Below are positions 20,565-29,563 of a DNA stretch of 52,935 bases, in pieces. How positions within the stretch are numbered: position 1 is the first letter of the stretch; each line of letters begins with the position of its first letter. The notes below the pieces were generated by a model that was given only the letters and a program-made list of their open reading frames with translations, made no database searches and was not told where the DNA came from. Both the position numbers and the translations under genes were made by a program. This DNA comes from Cryobacterium sp. PH31-AA6 (GTDB lineage Bacteria > Actinomycetota > Actinomycetes > Actinomycetales > Microbacteriaceae). The DNA is taken from assembly GCF_030063195.1 (NCBI RefSeq), contig NZ_JASISS010000023.1, forward strand, positions 1 through 52,935. Reading direction: 5' to 3'.

Positions 20565-21122
20565 ATGAAGATGCCAGCGCTCGCCGCCCTCACCCTGCTG
20601 GGGGCGTTGGCCCTGAGCGGCTGCGCCGCCGGAACGACCACGCCATCCGGCACAACCGTGCCCTCGAGCACCGCAACGGCCGCCGCCACCGACGCGAGCG
20701 CGAGCGCGGGCGAGAGCTGCGCCGGGGTGAGCGTCGTCGTCGACTTCGGCCCGCTCGACGAGCCCACCATCACGGACTGTGCGGCCACCGGCGACGCGAA
20801 GACCGTCCCGGCGAGCACTGTCGTCGCCGACGCCGGGGCGACCACCGAGGGCACGGCGCAGTACGGCGACCAGGTGGTCTGCCGGGTCAACGGCCGTCCG
20901 GCCGCCGACGAGACGATCACGGTCGACGGCACGGCTCCGTTCACCGAAGCGTGCCAGGGAATGCCGGCCGCGGCCGCCTATTGGGCGCTCTGGATCAGGC
21001 CCTCCGCCGACGCGGACTGGGAATACGCCCAGGAGGGCCTGGGTTCCCTGAAACTGGAGCCCGGCCAGTCCATCGGCCTCGTCTTCACGACCGGCACCGA
21101 AACGCCGACGCCCGGCGAATAG
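20565..21122 (+). CDS. Lipoprotein of an ECF transporter operon (DUF4430-like tail)
   Basis: A 185-aa exported lipoprotein with signal peptide and lipobox LSGC (cysteine at about residue 19), then a Thr/Ser/Ala-rich linker. The C-terminal part, with YWALWIRPSADADWEYA and LKLEPGQSIGLVFTTG, fits the pattern of DUF4430/transcobalamin-like beta domains; this assignment is tentative. Two cysteine pairs may form disulfides. ATG 20565 is chosen for the signal peptide; ATG 20571 is an alternative. The stop overlaps the GTG of the EcfT-A-A gene (TAGTG). It probably captures the vitamin ligand for the transporter. Confidence 0.72.
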   Translation: MKMPALAALTLLGALALSGCAAGTTTPSGTTVPSSTATAAATDASASAGESCAGVSVVVDFGPLDEPTITDCAATGDAKTVPASTVVADAGATTEGTAQYGDQVVCRVNGRPAADETITVDGTAPFTEACQGMPAAAAYWALWIRPSADADWEYAQEGLGSLKLEPGQSIGLVFTTGTETPTPGE

Positions 21123-23092
21123 TGTTCCGCTTCCGCCTGGCTCCCCTGCGCGCCGCGGCGTTTTTCGCCGTGGGCTTCGTGGTGCTCAGGGTCGGCTACC
21201 GGGTGCTTTTTGACGGGGCATCCGGTGCTGGTTTCCCGCTGCTCGAGCTGCCCCGGATCCCGCTGGCGGGGCCGTTCAGCCACATCATCCTGCTCGGGCC
21301 GGTGACCACGGGAGGCCTGACGAATGCCGCCGTGAGCGCCCTCCCCGTCGCGGCGCTGATCCTCCTCTTCGGGGCGCTCAACGCCGTGGTTGATGTGAGC
21401 CGGCTCTTCGCCCGCGGTGCCGGGCGCGGTCCGCTGCGCGCCGTCTCCCGCGCCCTCGTGATCGCCTGGGCCACGTTCCCGGCGCTGCTCGACTCGGTGC
21501 GGCGCGTGCGCGTGGCCGGCCGGCTGCGCGGCGAGCGGTCCATTCCGGCGCTGCTCGTTCCCGTGTTCGAACAGACCGTCGAGCGCGCACTGGCGCTCGC
21601 CGCGTCGATGGAGGCCCGAGGGTTCGCCGCCACCCGCGTCGTCGACGGCGTCTGCGAGCGGCCGGTCGTGCTCAAGGATGCCGCGCTCGGCTTCGGCGAC
21701 GCCACGGACTGGCATCTCGACCACGTCGATCTCGAGCTCCTCCCCGGAACCCTCACCGTGATCACCGGGTCGACCGGATCGGGCAAGTCCAGCCTGCTGT
21801 ACAGCCTGAGCGGCCTGTTCCAGCACTTCATCGAGGGCGACCAGGCCGGACTGATCGAGGTAGGCGGGGCCGACCGCGCCGTGACTCCCCCGCGCGACAC
21901 GGCCGGCTTCGTCGGCGTGGTGAGCCAGAACGTGCGGCTCTCCTTCGTGGCGGAGACGGTCAGGGACGAGATCGGGTTCGCGCTCTCCGTACGGGGCGTC
22001 GCCGCCGTCATCGTGGACCAGCGCGCGCGCGAGGTCGCCGGGCGACTGGGAATCGACCACCTGCTCGACCGCGGCGTGCAGGCCCTCTCCGCCGGGGAGG
22101 CCAGCCTCGTGGCCATCGGCGCCGCCCTCATCTCCCGGCCGATCCTGCTTCTCGTCGACGAGCCGCTGGCAGATCTGGACGGACCGGCCCGGCTCCGGGT
22201 CTGCGGCCTGCTCGAGCGGCTGGCACACGAGTCGGGGGTCTGCGTGGTTGTCGCCGAGCACAACACCCGGGAGTGGGCGAGGGCGGCGGATGCCTGGCTC
22301 GAGCTGCGCGGCAACCGGGTGCATCTGCTCGGGCCGGGAGAGGTTCCCGGCCCGGTGCGGTCCGGGTCAGGTCACGCCGCCACGCCGCCGGGAGCGACCG
22401 CCGGGGCAGCGCTGGCGAGCATCCGCCACCTGACCGTTCGTCGCCGAGCCGAGGTCGTGGTCGACGACGTCTCCCTCGACATCGCGGCCGGTGACATCAT
22501 CGCCCTCGAGGGGCCAAATGGTGCCGGCAAGTCCAGCCTGCTCGGGGCGTTGGCGCTGGGCGCCGATCCCGGCACCGTGATCGTCGCCGGGCGGGACGTG
22601 GCCGAACTCGGCCACCGTGATCGTCGCGCGGCGGTGACGCTGGTGCCCGAGAACGTCGACGACCTGCTCTTTTCGACGACCGTCGCCGAGGAGTGCCGCC
22701 GCGCCGACCGGGCGCTGCGACACACGCCGACCGGCATTGCCGGGCCGGCCACCGCGGTGCGGTTCGCGGGCCTGCTCGGGCTCGAGGTCGACGCTGCGGG
22801 TCATCTCCTGCGTCGGCACCCGCGCGATCTCTCCGCCGGTGAACGCCTGTGCCTGGTGATGGCGATCCAGCTCGGGGCGGCGCCCGCCCTGCTGCTGGTC
22901 GACGAGCCGACCCGCGGGCTCGATCCGGTGGCCAGGACGCTCGTGGCCTCCGCGCTCCGCCGTGCGAGCGGCACGGCCTCGGCGGTGGTGTTCGCCACCC
23001 ACGACCGCGAGTTCGCCCGCGACCTGGCGACGCGCACGCTCTCGATGGACGCCGCCCGCATCGCGGCCGACCCGCTGGTGGGCACCCCGTGA
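21122..23092 (+). CDS. Fused ECF transporter EcfT-EcfA-EcfA' protein
   Basis: A 656-aa fusion of three ECF transport modules. Residues about 1-185 are an EcfT (CbiQ-like) membrane part with three or more hydrophobic helices and the coupling motif AASMEARGF. The first ATPase has Walker A GSTGSGKSS, Q-loop VVSQNVRLSF, signature LSAGEA and Walker B LLLVDEPLADLD. The second has Walker A GPNGAGKSS, signature LSAGER, Walker B LLLVDEPTRGLD and the switch histidine in FATHD; its Q-loop is degenerate (VPEN). The GTG start shares a base with the lipoprotein stop, and the stop overlaps the GTG of the S component. Fusion of all three modules is unusual. Confidence 0.88.
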   Translation: MFRFRLAPLRAAAFFAVGFVVLRVGYRVLFDGASGAGFPLLELPRIPLAGPFSHIILLGPVTTGGLTNAAVSALPVAALILLFGALNAVVDVSRLFARGAGRGPLRAVSRALVIAWATFPALLDSVRRVRVAGRLRGERSIPALLVPVFEQTVERALALAASMEARGFAATRVVDGVCERPVVLKDAALGFGDATDWHLDHVDLELLPGTLTVITGSTGSGKSSLLYSLSGLFQHFIEGDQAGLIEVGGADRAVTPPRDTAGFVGVVSQNVRLSFVAETVRDEIGFALSVRGVAAVIVDQRAREVAGRLGIDHLLDRGVQALSAGEASLVAIGAALISRPILLLVDEPLADLDGPARLRVCGLLERLAHESGVCVVVAEHNTREWARAADAWLELRGNRVHLLGPGEVPGPVRSGSGHAATPPGATAGAALASIRHLTVRRRAEVVVDDVSLDIAAGDIIALEGPNGAGKSSLLGALALGADPGTVIVAGRDVAELGHRDRRAAVTLVPENVDDLLFSTTVAEECRRADRALRHTPTGIAGPATAVRFAGLLGLEVDAAGHLLRRHPRDLSAGERLCLVMAIQLGAAPALLLVDEPTRGLDPVARTLVASALRRASGTASAVVFATHDREFARDLATRTLSMDAARIAADPLVGTP

Positions 23093-24015
23093 GCCGCACG
23101 CAGGGCCGCTGGACGGCCGGAATACTGGTGGCCGGCAGCATCCTGGCCGCCGCCGGGTTCGCCTGGCCGCTCTTTGTCGCCGCCGTGCCGCGGGATGCCC
23201 AGGCCGCCGTTCCGATCGTGGCGTTCGCCCTCGTCCCGGCGCTGGTCGTGGCGCTGGCCGTGACCCTCGACCGGGAAATGTACACCGCGAAGACCGTTGC
23301 CCTGCTCGGCGTGCTCTCGGCCGTCGGCGCCGCGGTGCGCATTGCCGGCACCGGGGTCGGCGGCGTCGAGGCCGTGTTCGTGTTGCTGGTGCTGGCCGGC
23401 CGGGTCTACGGCGCCCGGTTCGGCTTCCTGCTCGGGCTGCTGACCATCGCGGTGTCCTCGATGCTCTGGGGCGGTTTCGGCCCGTGGACGCCGTTCCAGA
23501 TGTTCGCCTGCGGCTGGGTGGGGGCCGGTGCCGGCCTGCTGCCGGGCCTCGGCCGTCTCGGAACGCGCGGGGAACCGGCGAGCCGGCTGGCGGCACGCCT
23601 CGAGATCGCGCTGCTCGCCGGCTACGGCATCGCCGCGTCGTACCTGTTCGGGCTGGTGATGAACCTGTGGTTCTGGCCGTTCGCGGTGGGCAGCGGCACC
23701 GGGATCTCCTACGCCGCGGATGCCTCGCCAGGCGACAACGTCGCCTCCTTCGCCCTGTACACGCTCGTGACCTCGACCCTCACCTGGGACACCGTCAGGG
23801 CGGTCACCACGACGCTCGGCATCGTGCTGGTCGGCCCGGCCGCTCTCTCCGCGCTGCGCCGGGCCAGGCTGCCGAGGCCGGCAGCGGCCCGGCGGAGGAA
23901 CGTTAGACCGAGAAGTACTTCGCTTCGGGGTGGTGAAACACGAACGCGTCCGTCGACTGCTCAGGGTGCAGCTGCAGTTCCTCAGACAGGACCACACCCA
24001 TCCGCTCCGGCCTGA
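23089..24015 (+). CDS. ECF transporter S component (substrate-binding membrane subunit)
   Basis: A hydrophobic protein of 308 aa with about six membrane helices. It has the features of vitamin S components: an early MYTAKTVALLGVLSAVGAAVRI segment with small residues, then AGRVYGARFGFLLGLLT and GWVGAGAGLLPG. The substrate is likely cobalamin or a related corrinoid, judged only by the neighbouring metH and the DUF4430-like lipoprotein. The start is GTG 23089, overlapping the previous stop (GTGA). The membrane part ends near 23880; the last 40 or so residues are Arg/Pro-rich and are read antisense through the 3' end of metH, so the native stop may have been lost. Confidence 0.78.
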   Translation: MSRTQGRWTAGILVAGSILAAAGFAWPLFVAAVPRDAQAAVPIVAFALVPALVVALAVTLDREMYTAKTVALLGVLSAVGAAVRIAGTGVGGVEAVFVLLVLAGRVYGARFGFLLGLLTIAVSSMLWGGFGPWTPFQMFACGWVGAGAGLLPGLGRLGTRGEPASRLAARLEIALLAGYGIAASYLFGLVMNLWFWPFAVGSGTGISYAADASPGDNVASFALYTLVTSTLTWDTVRAVTTTLGIVLVGPAALSALRRARLPRPAAARRRNVRPRSTSLRGGETRTRPSTAQGAAAVPQTGPHPSAPA

Positions 24016-27000
24016 GCAGGTCGACCACCTTGCGGCGGTCCTCCATCTCGGGGCAGGCCGGGTAGCCGAGCGAGAAACGAGCACCGCGGTATTCGAGTTT
24101 GAACATGCCGGCGATATCCTTCGGGTCCTCGGCGCCGAGGCCGAGTTCGCCCCGCACCCTGGCGTGCCAGTACTCGGCGAGGGCCTCGGTCAGCTGCATG
24201 GTCAGGCCGTTGAGTTCCATGTAGTCGCGGTACTTGTTCTCGGCGAAGAGCTTCGCCGTGACGGAGTCGACGTTCGCCCCGGCCGTGACCAGCTGGAGGG
24301 CGACGACATCCGTCTGCCCGGATTCGCGCGGGCGCACGAAGTCGGCCAGGCACAGGTGCCGGTCGCGGCGCTGCCGCGGGAAGGAGAAGCGCAGGCGCTC
24401 GGCGCCGACGCTTCCGCCGGAGCCGCCGTCGGGCGCGAGCAGCCCCTTCACGCCCAGCACACCGGCCGGGTCGTCGCCGTGGTGCAGGATGACGAGGTCG
24501 TTTCCCTCGCTGTAGGCGGGGAAGTAGCCGTAGGCGACGGAGGCGTCGAGGATCCCCTCGGCGAGAATCCGGTCGAGCCAGTAGCGCAGCCGGGGCCGCC
24601 CCTCGGTGTCGACGAGCTCCTGGTAGCTCGCGCCGTCCTCGGCGCGGCTGGGCTTGAGCCCCCACTGGCCCATGAAGGTGGCGCGTTCATCGAGGAAAGC
24701 GGAGTACTCGGCCAGGGCGACGCCCTTGACGATCCGGGTTCCCCAGAACGGCGGCACCGGCACCGGGTTGTCGCCGGCCACGTCGGAGCGCGCGGGCATG
24801 GCCTCCGGTTCGGTGACCGTGAGCAGGTTGCGCTTGTGGATGCGTTTCTTCAGCGGCGGGAGCCCCACGGATGCCGGGTCGGCGCCGCGGGCGACGGCCA
24901 CCAGCGGTTCCATCAGGGCCAGGCCCTCGAAAGCGTCGCGCGCGTAGCGGACCTGCCCGTCGAACAGAGCGGCCAGGTCTTCCTCGACGTAGGCCCTGGT
25001 GAGCGCTGCCCCGCCGAGGATCACCGGCCACTTCGTTGCCAGTCCGCGGGCGTTCAGCTCGAGCAGGTTCTCCTTCATCACGACCGTGGACTTGACCAGC
25101 AGCCCGCTCATCCCGATGACGTCGGCGTTGTGTTCGTCGGCGGCGGCGATGATCTCATTGATCGTTTTCTTGATCCCGATGTTGATCACGTCGTAGCCGT
25201 TGTTGGTGAGGATGATGTCGACGAGGTTCTTGCCGATGTCGTGCACGTCGCCGCGCACGGTGGCCAGCACCATGGTGCCCTTGCCTGCCGCCGTCGACTT
25301 TTCCATGTGTGGTTCGAGCAGAGCGACCGCGGCCTTCATCACCTCGGCAGATTGCAGCACGAACGGCAGTTGCATCTCGCCGCTGCCGAATCGGGCGCCG
25401 ACGATCTGCATGCCGGCGAGCAGGTGAACGTTGACGATGTCCAGCGCGCTCATCCCGCCGGACCGGGCCAGGTCGAGGTCACCCTCGAGTCCCTTGGCCT
25501 CCCCGTCGATGATGCGGCGTTCGAGCCGCTCGCCCACGGGCAGGGCGGCGAGCTCCGCGGCGCGTTCGTCCTTCAGCGCGGCCGAGTCGACCCCGGCGAA
25601 CAGGTCGAGCAGTGCGGCGAGGGGGTCATAGCTGAGGTTGCCCTCGGCGTCGTACTCCCGGCGGTCCCAGACGAGGTCGAGCGCGACCTTGCGTCGGTCG
25701 GCGGGCACGGAGGCCAGGGGGACGATCTTGGCCGAGTTGACGATCGCGGAGTCGAGACCGGCCTCGGTGGCCTCGTGCAGGAAGACCGAGTTGAGCACCG
25801 ACCTGGCCGCGGGGTTCAGGCCGAAGGAGACGTTGGAGACGCCGAGGGTGGTGTGGATGCCCGGGTACCTGGCCTTGATCTGCCGGATCGCCTCGATCGT
25901 CTCGATCCCGTCCCTGCGGGTCTCCTCCTGGCCGGTGGCGATGGGGAAGGTGAGGGCGTCGACGATGATGTCCTCGACCCGCATGTCCCACTCGTTGACC
26001 AGGGTGTCGACGAGCCGGCTGGCGATGCGCACCTTGTGCTCCGCGGTGCGGGCCTGGCCCTCCTCGTCGATGGTCAGGGCGATGACTGCGGCGCCGTGCT
26101 CCTTGACCAGCGGCATGATCCGGCCGAACCGGGACTCGGGGCCCTCGCCGTCCTCGAAGTTCACGGAGTTGACGACCGGGCGACCCCCGATGAGTTCCAT
26201 GCCGGCCTGCAACACGGCCGGTTCGGTCGAGTCGACGACGAGCGGGAGGGTGGAGGCGCTGGCGAGCCGGGAGACGACCTGGCGGATGTCCTCCACGCCG
26301 TCACGTCCCACGTAGTCGATGCACACGTCGAGCAGATGGGCGCCGTCACGCACCTGCGCTCGGGCGATGTCGACGCAGTCGTCCCACCGTTCCTCGAGCA
26401 TGGCGTCGCGGAAGGCACGCGACCCGTTGGCGTTCGTGCGCTCGCCGATCGCGAGGAACGCGCTGTCCTGGTCGAAACTGACGTGCTGGTACAGGCTGGC
26501 GACGCCGGCGTCTTCCTCGATGGCGCGCGGCGTGACGGGCGTGCCCCGCAACCGGTCGACGACGGCCTTCATGTGTGCGGGAGTGGTGCCGCAGCACCCG
26601 CCAACGAGGCCGAGCCCGAATTCCTTGACGAACTGTTCGTGCGCGGTGGCCAGCTGGTCGGGGGTGAGCGGGTAGCTGGCGCCCGTTGCGGTGAGCATCG
26701 GCAGGCCGGCGTTGGGCATGCAGAGCACCGGAACGTGCGAGAACTTGGAGAGGTGCCGGAGGTGCTCGCTCATCTCCGTCGGCCCGGTCGCGCAGTTGAG
26801 TCCGATCGCGTCGATGCCGAGCGGTTCGAGCGCGGTCAGCGCCGCCCCGATCTCGCTGCCCATCAGCATGGTTCCGGTGGTCTCGACCGTCACCTCCACG
26901 AAGATCGGCAGCCGGATACCGGACTCGGCGATCGCCTGCTTGCACCCGTTGACGGCGGATTTGGTCTGCAGGAGGTCCTGCGAGGTCTCGATCAGGAACG

Positions 27001-27529
27001 CGTCCGCGCCGCCGCGGATGAGGCCGGTCGCCTGCTCGGCGAACGTCGCCTTGAGGTGCGCGTAGGTGGTGTGGCCGAGGCTCGGCAGCTTGGTTCCCGG
27101 CCCCATCGAGCCGAGCACCCAGCGCATCCGGCCATCGCGGGCCTCGTAGTCCTCGACACTCTTGCGGGCGATGGCCGCGCCGGTGCGCGCCAGTTCCTCG
27201 ATCCGGTCCTCGATGTTGTAGTCGGAGAGGTTCGACCAGTTCGCCCCGAAAGTATTGCTCTCCACCGCGTCAATGCCGGTGTCGAGGTAGGCCCCGTGGA
27301 TCGCCTCGATCATGTCGGGGCGGCTCACGTTCAGGATCTCATTGCAGCCCTCGAGCTGCTGGTAGTCGTCGAGGCTGGGGTTGTACTCCTGCAGCATCGT
27401 GCCCATGGCGCCGTCGGCGATGACGACCCGTTCCGACAGCGCACCGAGCAGCGCCCGGGCCCTGGCCGGGAGCACGGCCTCCGCGAAGGAGCGTGGCCGC
27501 TCGTCGGCAAGGTCACGGGTTTGCGTCAT
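23903..27529 (-). CDS. metH: Cobalamin-dependent methionine synthase
   Basis: Methylates homocysteine to methionine with methyl-tetrahydrofolate and methylcobalamin, in the cytoplasm. The 1208-aa protein has all four modules. The homocysteine domain has the zinc motif GGCCGTTP (about 309-316). The pterin-binding domain includes GERTNANGSRAF. The cobalamin domain carries the cobalt-ligand motif DVHDIGKN (about 762-769). The C-terminal activation domain ends with ARFSLGYPACPEMEDRRK and HPEAKYFSV. Its 3' end overlaps the convergent ECF S component by 113 bp. Only 75 bases separate its start from the next gene, and I see no cobalamin riboswitch there. Confidence 0.96.
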   Translation of the reverse strand: MTQTRDLADERPRSFAEAVLPARARALLGALSERVVIADGAMGTMLQEYNPSLDDYQQLEGCNEILNVSRPDMIEAIHGAYLDTGIDAVESNTFGANWSNLSDYNIEDRIEELARTGAAIARKSVEDYEARDGRMRWVLGSMGPGTKLPSLGHTTYAHLKATFAEQATGLIRGGADAFLIETSQDLLQTKSAVNGCKQAIAESGIRLPIFVEVTVETTGTMLMGSEIGAALTALEPLGIDAIGLNCATGPTEMSEHLRHLSKFSHVPVLCMPNAGLPMLTATGASYPLTPDQLATAHEQFVKEFGLGLVGGCCGTTPAHMKAVVDRLRGTPVTPRAIEEDAGVASLYQHVSFDQDSAFLAIGERTNANGSRAFRDAMLEERWDDCVDIARAQVRDGAHLLDVCIDYVGRDGVEDIRQVVSRLASASTLPLVVDSTEPAVLQAGMELIGGRPVVNSVNFEDGEGPESRFGRIMPLVKEHGAAVIALTIDEEGQARTAEHKVRIASRLVDTLVNEWDMRVEDIIVDALTFPIATGQEETRRDGIETIEAIRQIKARYPGIHTTLGVSNVSFGLNPAARSVLNSVFLHEATEAGLDSAIVNSAKIVPLASVPADRRKVALDLVWDRREYDAEGNLSYDPLAALLDLFAGVDSAALKDERAAELAALPVGERLERRIIDGEAKGLEGDLDLARSGGMSALDIVNVHLLAGMQIVGARFGSGEMQLPFVLQSAEVMKAAVALLEPHMEKSTAAGKGTMVLATVRGDVHDIGKNLVDIILTNNGYDVINIGIKKTINEIIAAADEHNADVIGMSGLLVKSTVVMKENLLELNARGLATKWPVILGGAALTRAYVEEDLAALFDGQVRYARDAFEGLALMEPLVAVARGADPASVGLPPLKKRIHKRNLLTVTEPEAMPARSDVAGDNPVPVPPFWGTRIVKGVALAEYSAFLDERATFMGQWGLKPSRAEDGASYQELVDTEGRPRLRYWLDRILAEGILDASVAYGYFPAYSEGNDLVILHHGDDPAGVLGVKGLLAPDGGSGGSVGAERLRFSFPRQRRDRHLCLADFVRPRESGQTDVVALQLVTAGANVDSVTAKLFAENKYRDYMELNGLTMQLTEALAEYWHARVRGELGLGAEDPKDIAGMFKLEYRGARFSLGYPACPEMEDRRKVVDLLRPERMGVVLSEELQLHPEQSTDAFVFHHPEAKYFSV

Positions 27530-27604
27530 CCGGCCAGTTTAACGTCGGCTGCGCCCACCCGATTCCTTCATTACGCCGGGGGTCCCCATCGAAAGCGGAC
27601 CGGG

Positions 27605-28546
27605 TCAATACCAGCCGGCGGACTGCGAGTGGTCCCAGGCGCCACACGGTGTGCCGTAGCGTCCCGCGATGTAACCGAGACCCCAGGTGATCTGAGTGGC
27701 CGGGTTGGTCTGCCAGTCGGCGCCGGCCGAGGCCATCTTGCTTCCGGGCACCGCCTGCGGAATACCGGTGGCCCCGCTTGAGGAGTTGTAGGCGTTCACG
27801 TTCCAGCCGGACTCCCTGTTCCAGAGGCTGACCAGGCAGCCGAACTGGTCGCCGCCCCAGCCGTACTGCGCCAACATCAGGTCCCGGGCGATCGCCTGGG
27901 CACCGCTGGGATTGCTCGGTGCGGACGGCCGGGAGGGCGCGGCGGGCGCGGCGGCGGCACTGGCGGCCTCGGCCGCTGCCGCTGCCGCTGCCGCCGCCTT
28001 CGCCGCCTCGGCCTCGGCGGCAGCCTGAGCCGCGGCGGCCGCGGCGGCCTGTTCTGCGGCGACCCGGTCGGCCTCGGACGTCGAGGCCTGCACGCTCGCC
28101 GATTCGGCTTTCGTCTGGTCGACCAGTTCAAAGATCCGTTCTGGAGCCAGGAGCGTGTAATTGGTCAGGGAGGCCACCGAGGACGCGAGCGCCGTCGCAT
28201 CCGTCTTCCCCTCCGCGGCGGCCATGACGACGACCGCTTCGTGCAGGGCACCGGTCGCCCTGGCCGCGGCATGAGCCGGCATGACGTTGTCGTACGCGGC
28301 CAGTTGCTCGGGGTGCGGGCCGGAGCTCTGCGCGAGGTCGGTCGTGGCCTCGATCCGCAATTCCTCCGCCGCCGTGGTCGACTGCAGCACGAGGCCCGTT
28401 CCGACGAGGGCGGACGCGACGAAGAAGGCCCCGGTGGCAAGAATCCGTTTTCGGTCTCGACGACGTTGCGTTTCCAGGTGGCGGCTGAGGCCGTTTTCCG
28501 AAGCACTGGCGAACAGGTGGGCGAGGGTTTTGTTGATCCGGGGCAT
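27605..28546 (-). CDS. Secreted lytic transglycosylase-like protein (paralogue 2)
   Basis: A 313-aa exported protein. A basic N-terminus (ETQRRRDRKR) precedes a single hydrophobic signal or anchor helix (about residues 38-58). An Ala/Glu-rich coiled coil and a Pro/Ser linker lead to a C-terminal SLT-like domain with the presumed catalytic E245 in NRESGW, GIPQAVPGSKMASAG and the terminal GWY. Its C-terminal domain is nearly identical to that of the gene at 29564. I chose ATG 28546, preceded by GAGAAAG; the frame opens at 28711 but would read through the conserved leader. Expected role: peptidoglycan cleavage during growth or resuscitation. Confidence 0.85.
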   Translation of the reverse strand: MPRINKTLAHLFASASENGLSRHLETQRRRDRKRILATGAFFVASALVGTGLVLQSTTAAEELRIEATTDLAQSSGPHPEQLAAYDNVMPAHAAARATGALHEAVVVMAAAEGKTDATALASSVASLTNYTLLAPERIFELVDQTKAESASVQASTSEADRVAAEQAAAAAAAQAAAEAEAAKAAAAAAAAAEAASAAAAPAAPSRPSAPSNPSGAQAIARDLMLAQYGWGGDQFGCLVSLWNRESGWNVNAYNSSSGATGIPQAVPGSKMASAGADWQTNPATQITWGLGYIAGRYGTPCGAWDHSQSAGWY

Positions 28547-28673
28547 GACTTTCTCAGGGCGAATCGTTCGTGCGCAGGCACCAACGGTTCTGATTCGATG
28601 GTCCTCGGGCGGGGGTCGCCCGGGCGAAGCTGCAAGAATGCCCGCGCTTACTGGAAGAATCCTCATTTTCAAC
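28547..28673 (-). promoter_or_regulatory. Conserved leader of transglycosylase 2
   Basis: About 127 bases upstream of the gene align with the region before the paralogue at 29564. Shared blocks, read on the minus strand, include AAA-N-TGAGG, CTTCGCCCG, CCCCGCCCG, AGAAC and ACGATTCG, the last ending exactly 13 bases before both start codons. This is more conserved than a plain promoter needs, so a structured or regulatory leader RNA is possible. Confidence 0.6.
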
Positions 28674-28690
28674 TGGCAAAGTGCTGACAA
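28674..28690 (-). promoter_or_regulatory. Direct repeat TTGTCA-N5-TTGCCA upstream of transglycosylase 2
   Basis: TTGTCA (28690-28685) and TTGCCA (28679-28674) are spaced with an 11-base period, as for OmpR-family response-regulator sites. The same arrangement occurs before the paralogue at 30601-30617. Confidence 0.5.
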
Positions 28691-28753
28691 CCGGTGGCGT
28701 TGGAGCCACACCCGATCGCGCCGTCGGCATCCTCGGCGTGGTGCAATGGGGTG

Positions 28754-29551
28754 ATGTCATCCCGCACCGCGCCCCCGCACCGTTTCGTCTATTCCCCCGA
28801 CGGCATGCAGATCGCTACCTACGAATTCGGCGACCCGGTCGGCCCCACGGTTGTCGTCGTGCACGGTTTCGCGTCCAGCGCTGTGGCGAACTGGCATCTG
28901 ACCGGTTGGACCAGGGATCTGACCCGGGCCGGCTTCCACGTGGTCGCCATCGACCAGCGCGGGCACGGTGCCAGCGACAAACCGCATTCTCCGGCCGCGT
29001 ACACCATGGAGATTCTCGTCGCGGATGTGCAGCGGGTGCTGGACGCGTATGTGCTCGATGAGGTGAACTACGTCGGCTATTCGCTCGGGGCGCGGGTCGG
29101 CTGGCAGGCCGCCCGTGAGCTGGAGGGGCGCATTGTTCGGGCGGTGCTCGGCGGCATCCCCGACGGTGACCCGCTGCGGCGATTCAAGGTTGAGGACGCC
29201 CGCGCCCACATCGAGCACGGCACCGAGGTTGACGATCGGCTCACCGGGGCCTACCTGACCATGGCTCGAGCATTGCCGGGCAATGACCTGCGGGCGCTCG
29301 TCGGCCTGGTCGAGGGGATGCGCGGCGGCTCCCAGCCTGGCCCGGAGAACGCGCCGCGGCAACCACTGCTGTTCGCCACCGGGAGCGAGGACCGCATCAT
29401 CGAGGCGTCCCGGGCACTCGCCCAGGCCGCCCCGGATGCGGCGTTCTTCGAGATTCCCGGCCGGAACCACTTCAACGCGCCGACGGCGCGGGCGTTCAGG
29501 GAGGCCGCAATCGGTTTCCTCACCGCGCACGGCACGACCGCGTCGTCCTGA
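28754..29551 (+). CDS. Alpha/beta hydrolase
   Basis: A 265-aa cytoplasmic hydrolase. The oxyanion region is VVVVHGFASS, the nucleophile elbow GYSLGAR (serine near residue 111), the acid is the aspartate of GSEDRIIEA, and the catalytic histidine is in IPGRNHFNAP. The family covers esterases, C-C hydrolases and haloperoxidase-like enzymes; the substrate is unknown. I chose ATG 28754, with GGGG before it; GTG 28751 is adjacent and the frame opens at 28694. It lies between two transglycosylase genes on the other strand. Confidence 0.83.
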   Translation: MSSRTAPPHRFVYSPDGMQIATYEFGDPVGPTVVVVHGFASSAVANWHLTGWTRDLTRAGFHVVAIDQRGHGASDKPHSPAAYTMEILVADVQRVLDAYVLDEVNYVGYSLGARVGWQAARELEGRIVRAVLGGIPDGDPLRRFKVEDARAHIEHGTEVDDRLTGAYLTMARALPGNDLRALVGLVEGMRGGSQPGPENAPRQPLLFATGSEDRIIEASRALAQAAPDAAFFEIPGRNHFNAPTARAFREAAIGFLTAHGTTASS

Positions 29552-29563
29552 AGGCGCCGGGGC

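Noticed and set aside
23930..27781. Very long plus-strand open frame opposite metH
   Set aside because: It is an antisense shadow produced by high GC; the composition lacks a recognisable domain and metH on the other strand is unambiguous. The same holds for the long frames opposite clpC, jetC, fadD and the LVIVD gene.
28547..28690. c-di-AMP (ydaO-type) riboswitch in the transglycosylase leader
   Set aside because: The gene type fits, but I could not find the conserved ydaO blocks; the region is kept only as a conserved leader of unknown kind.
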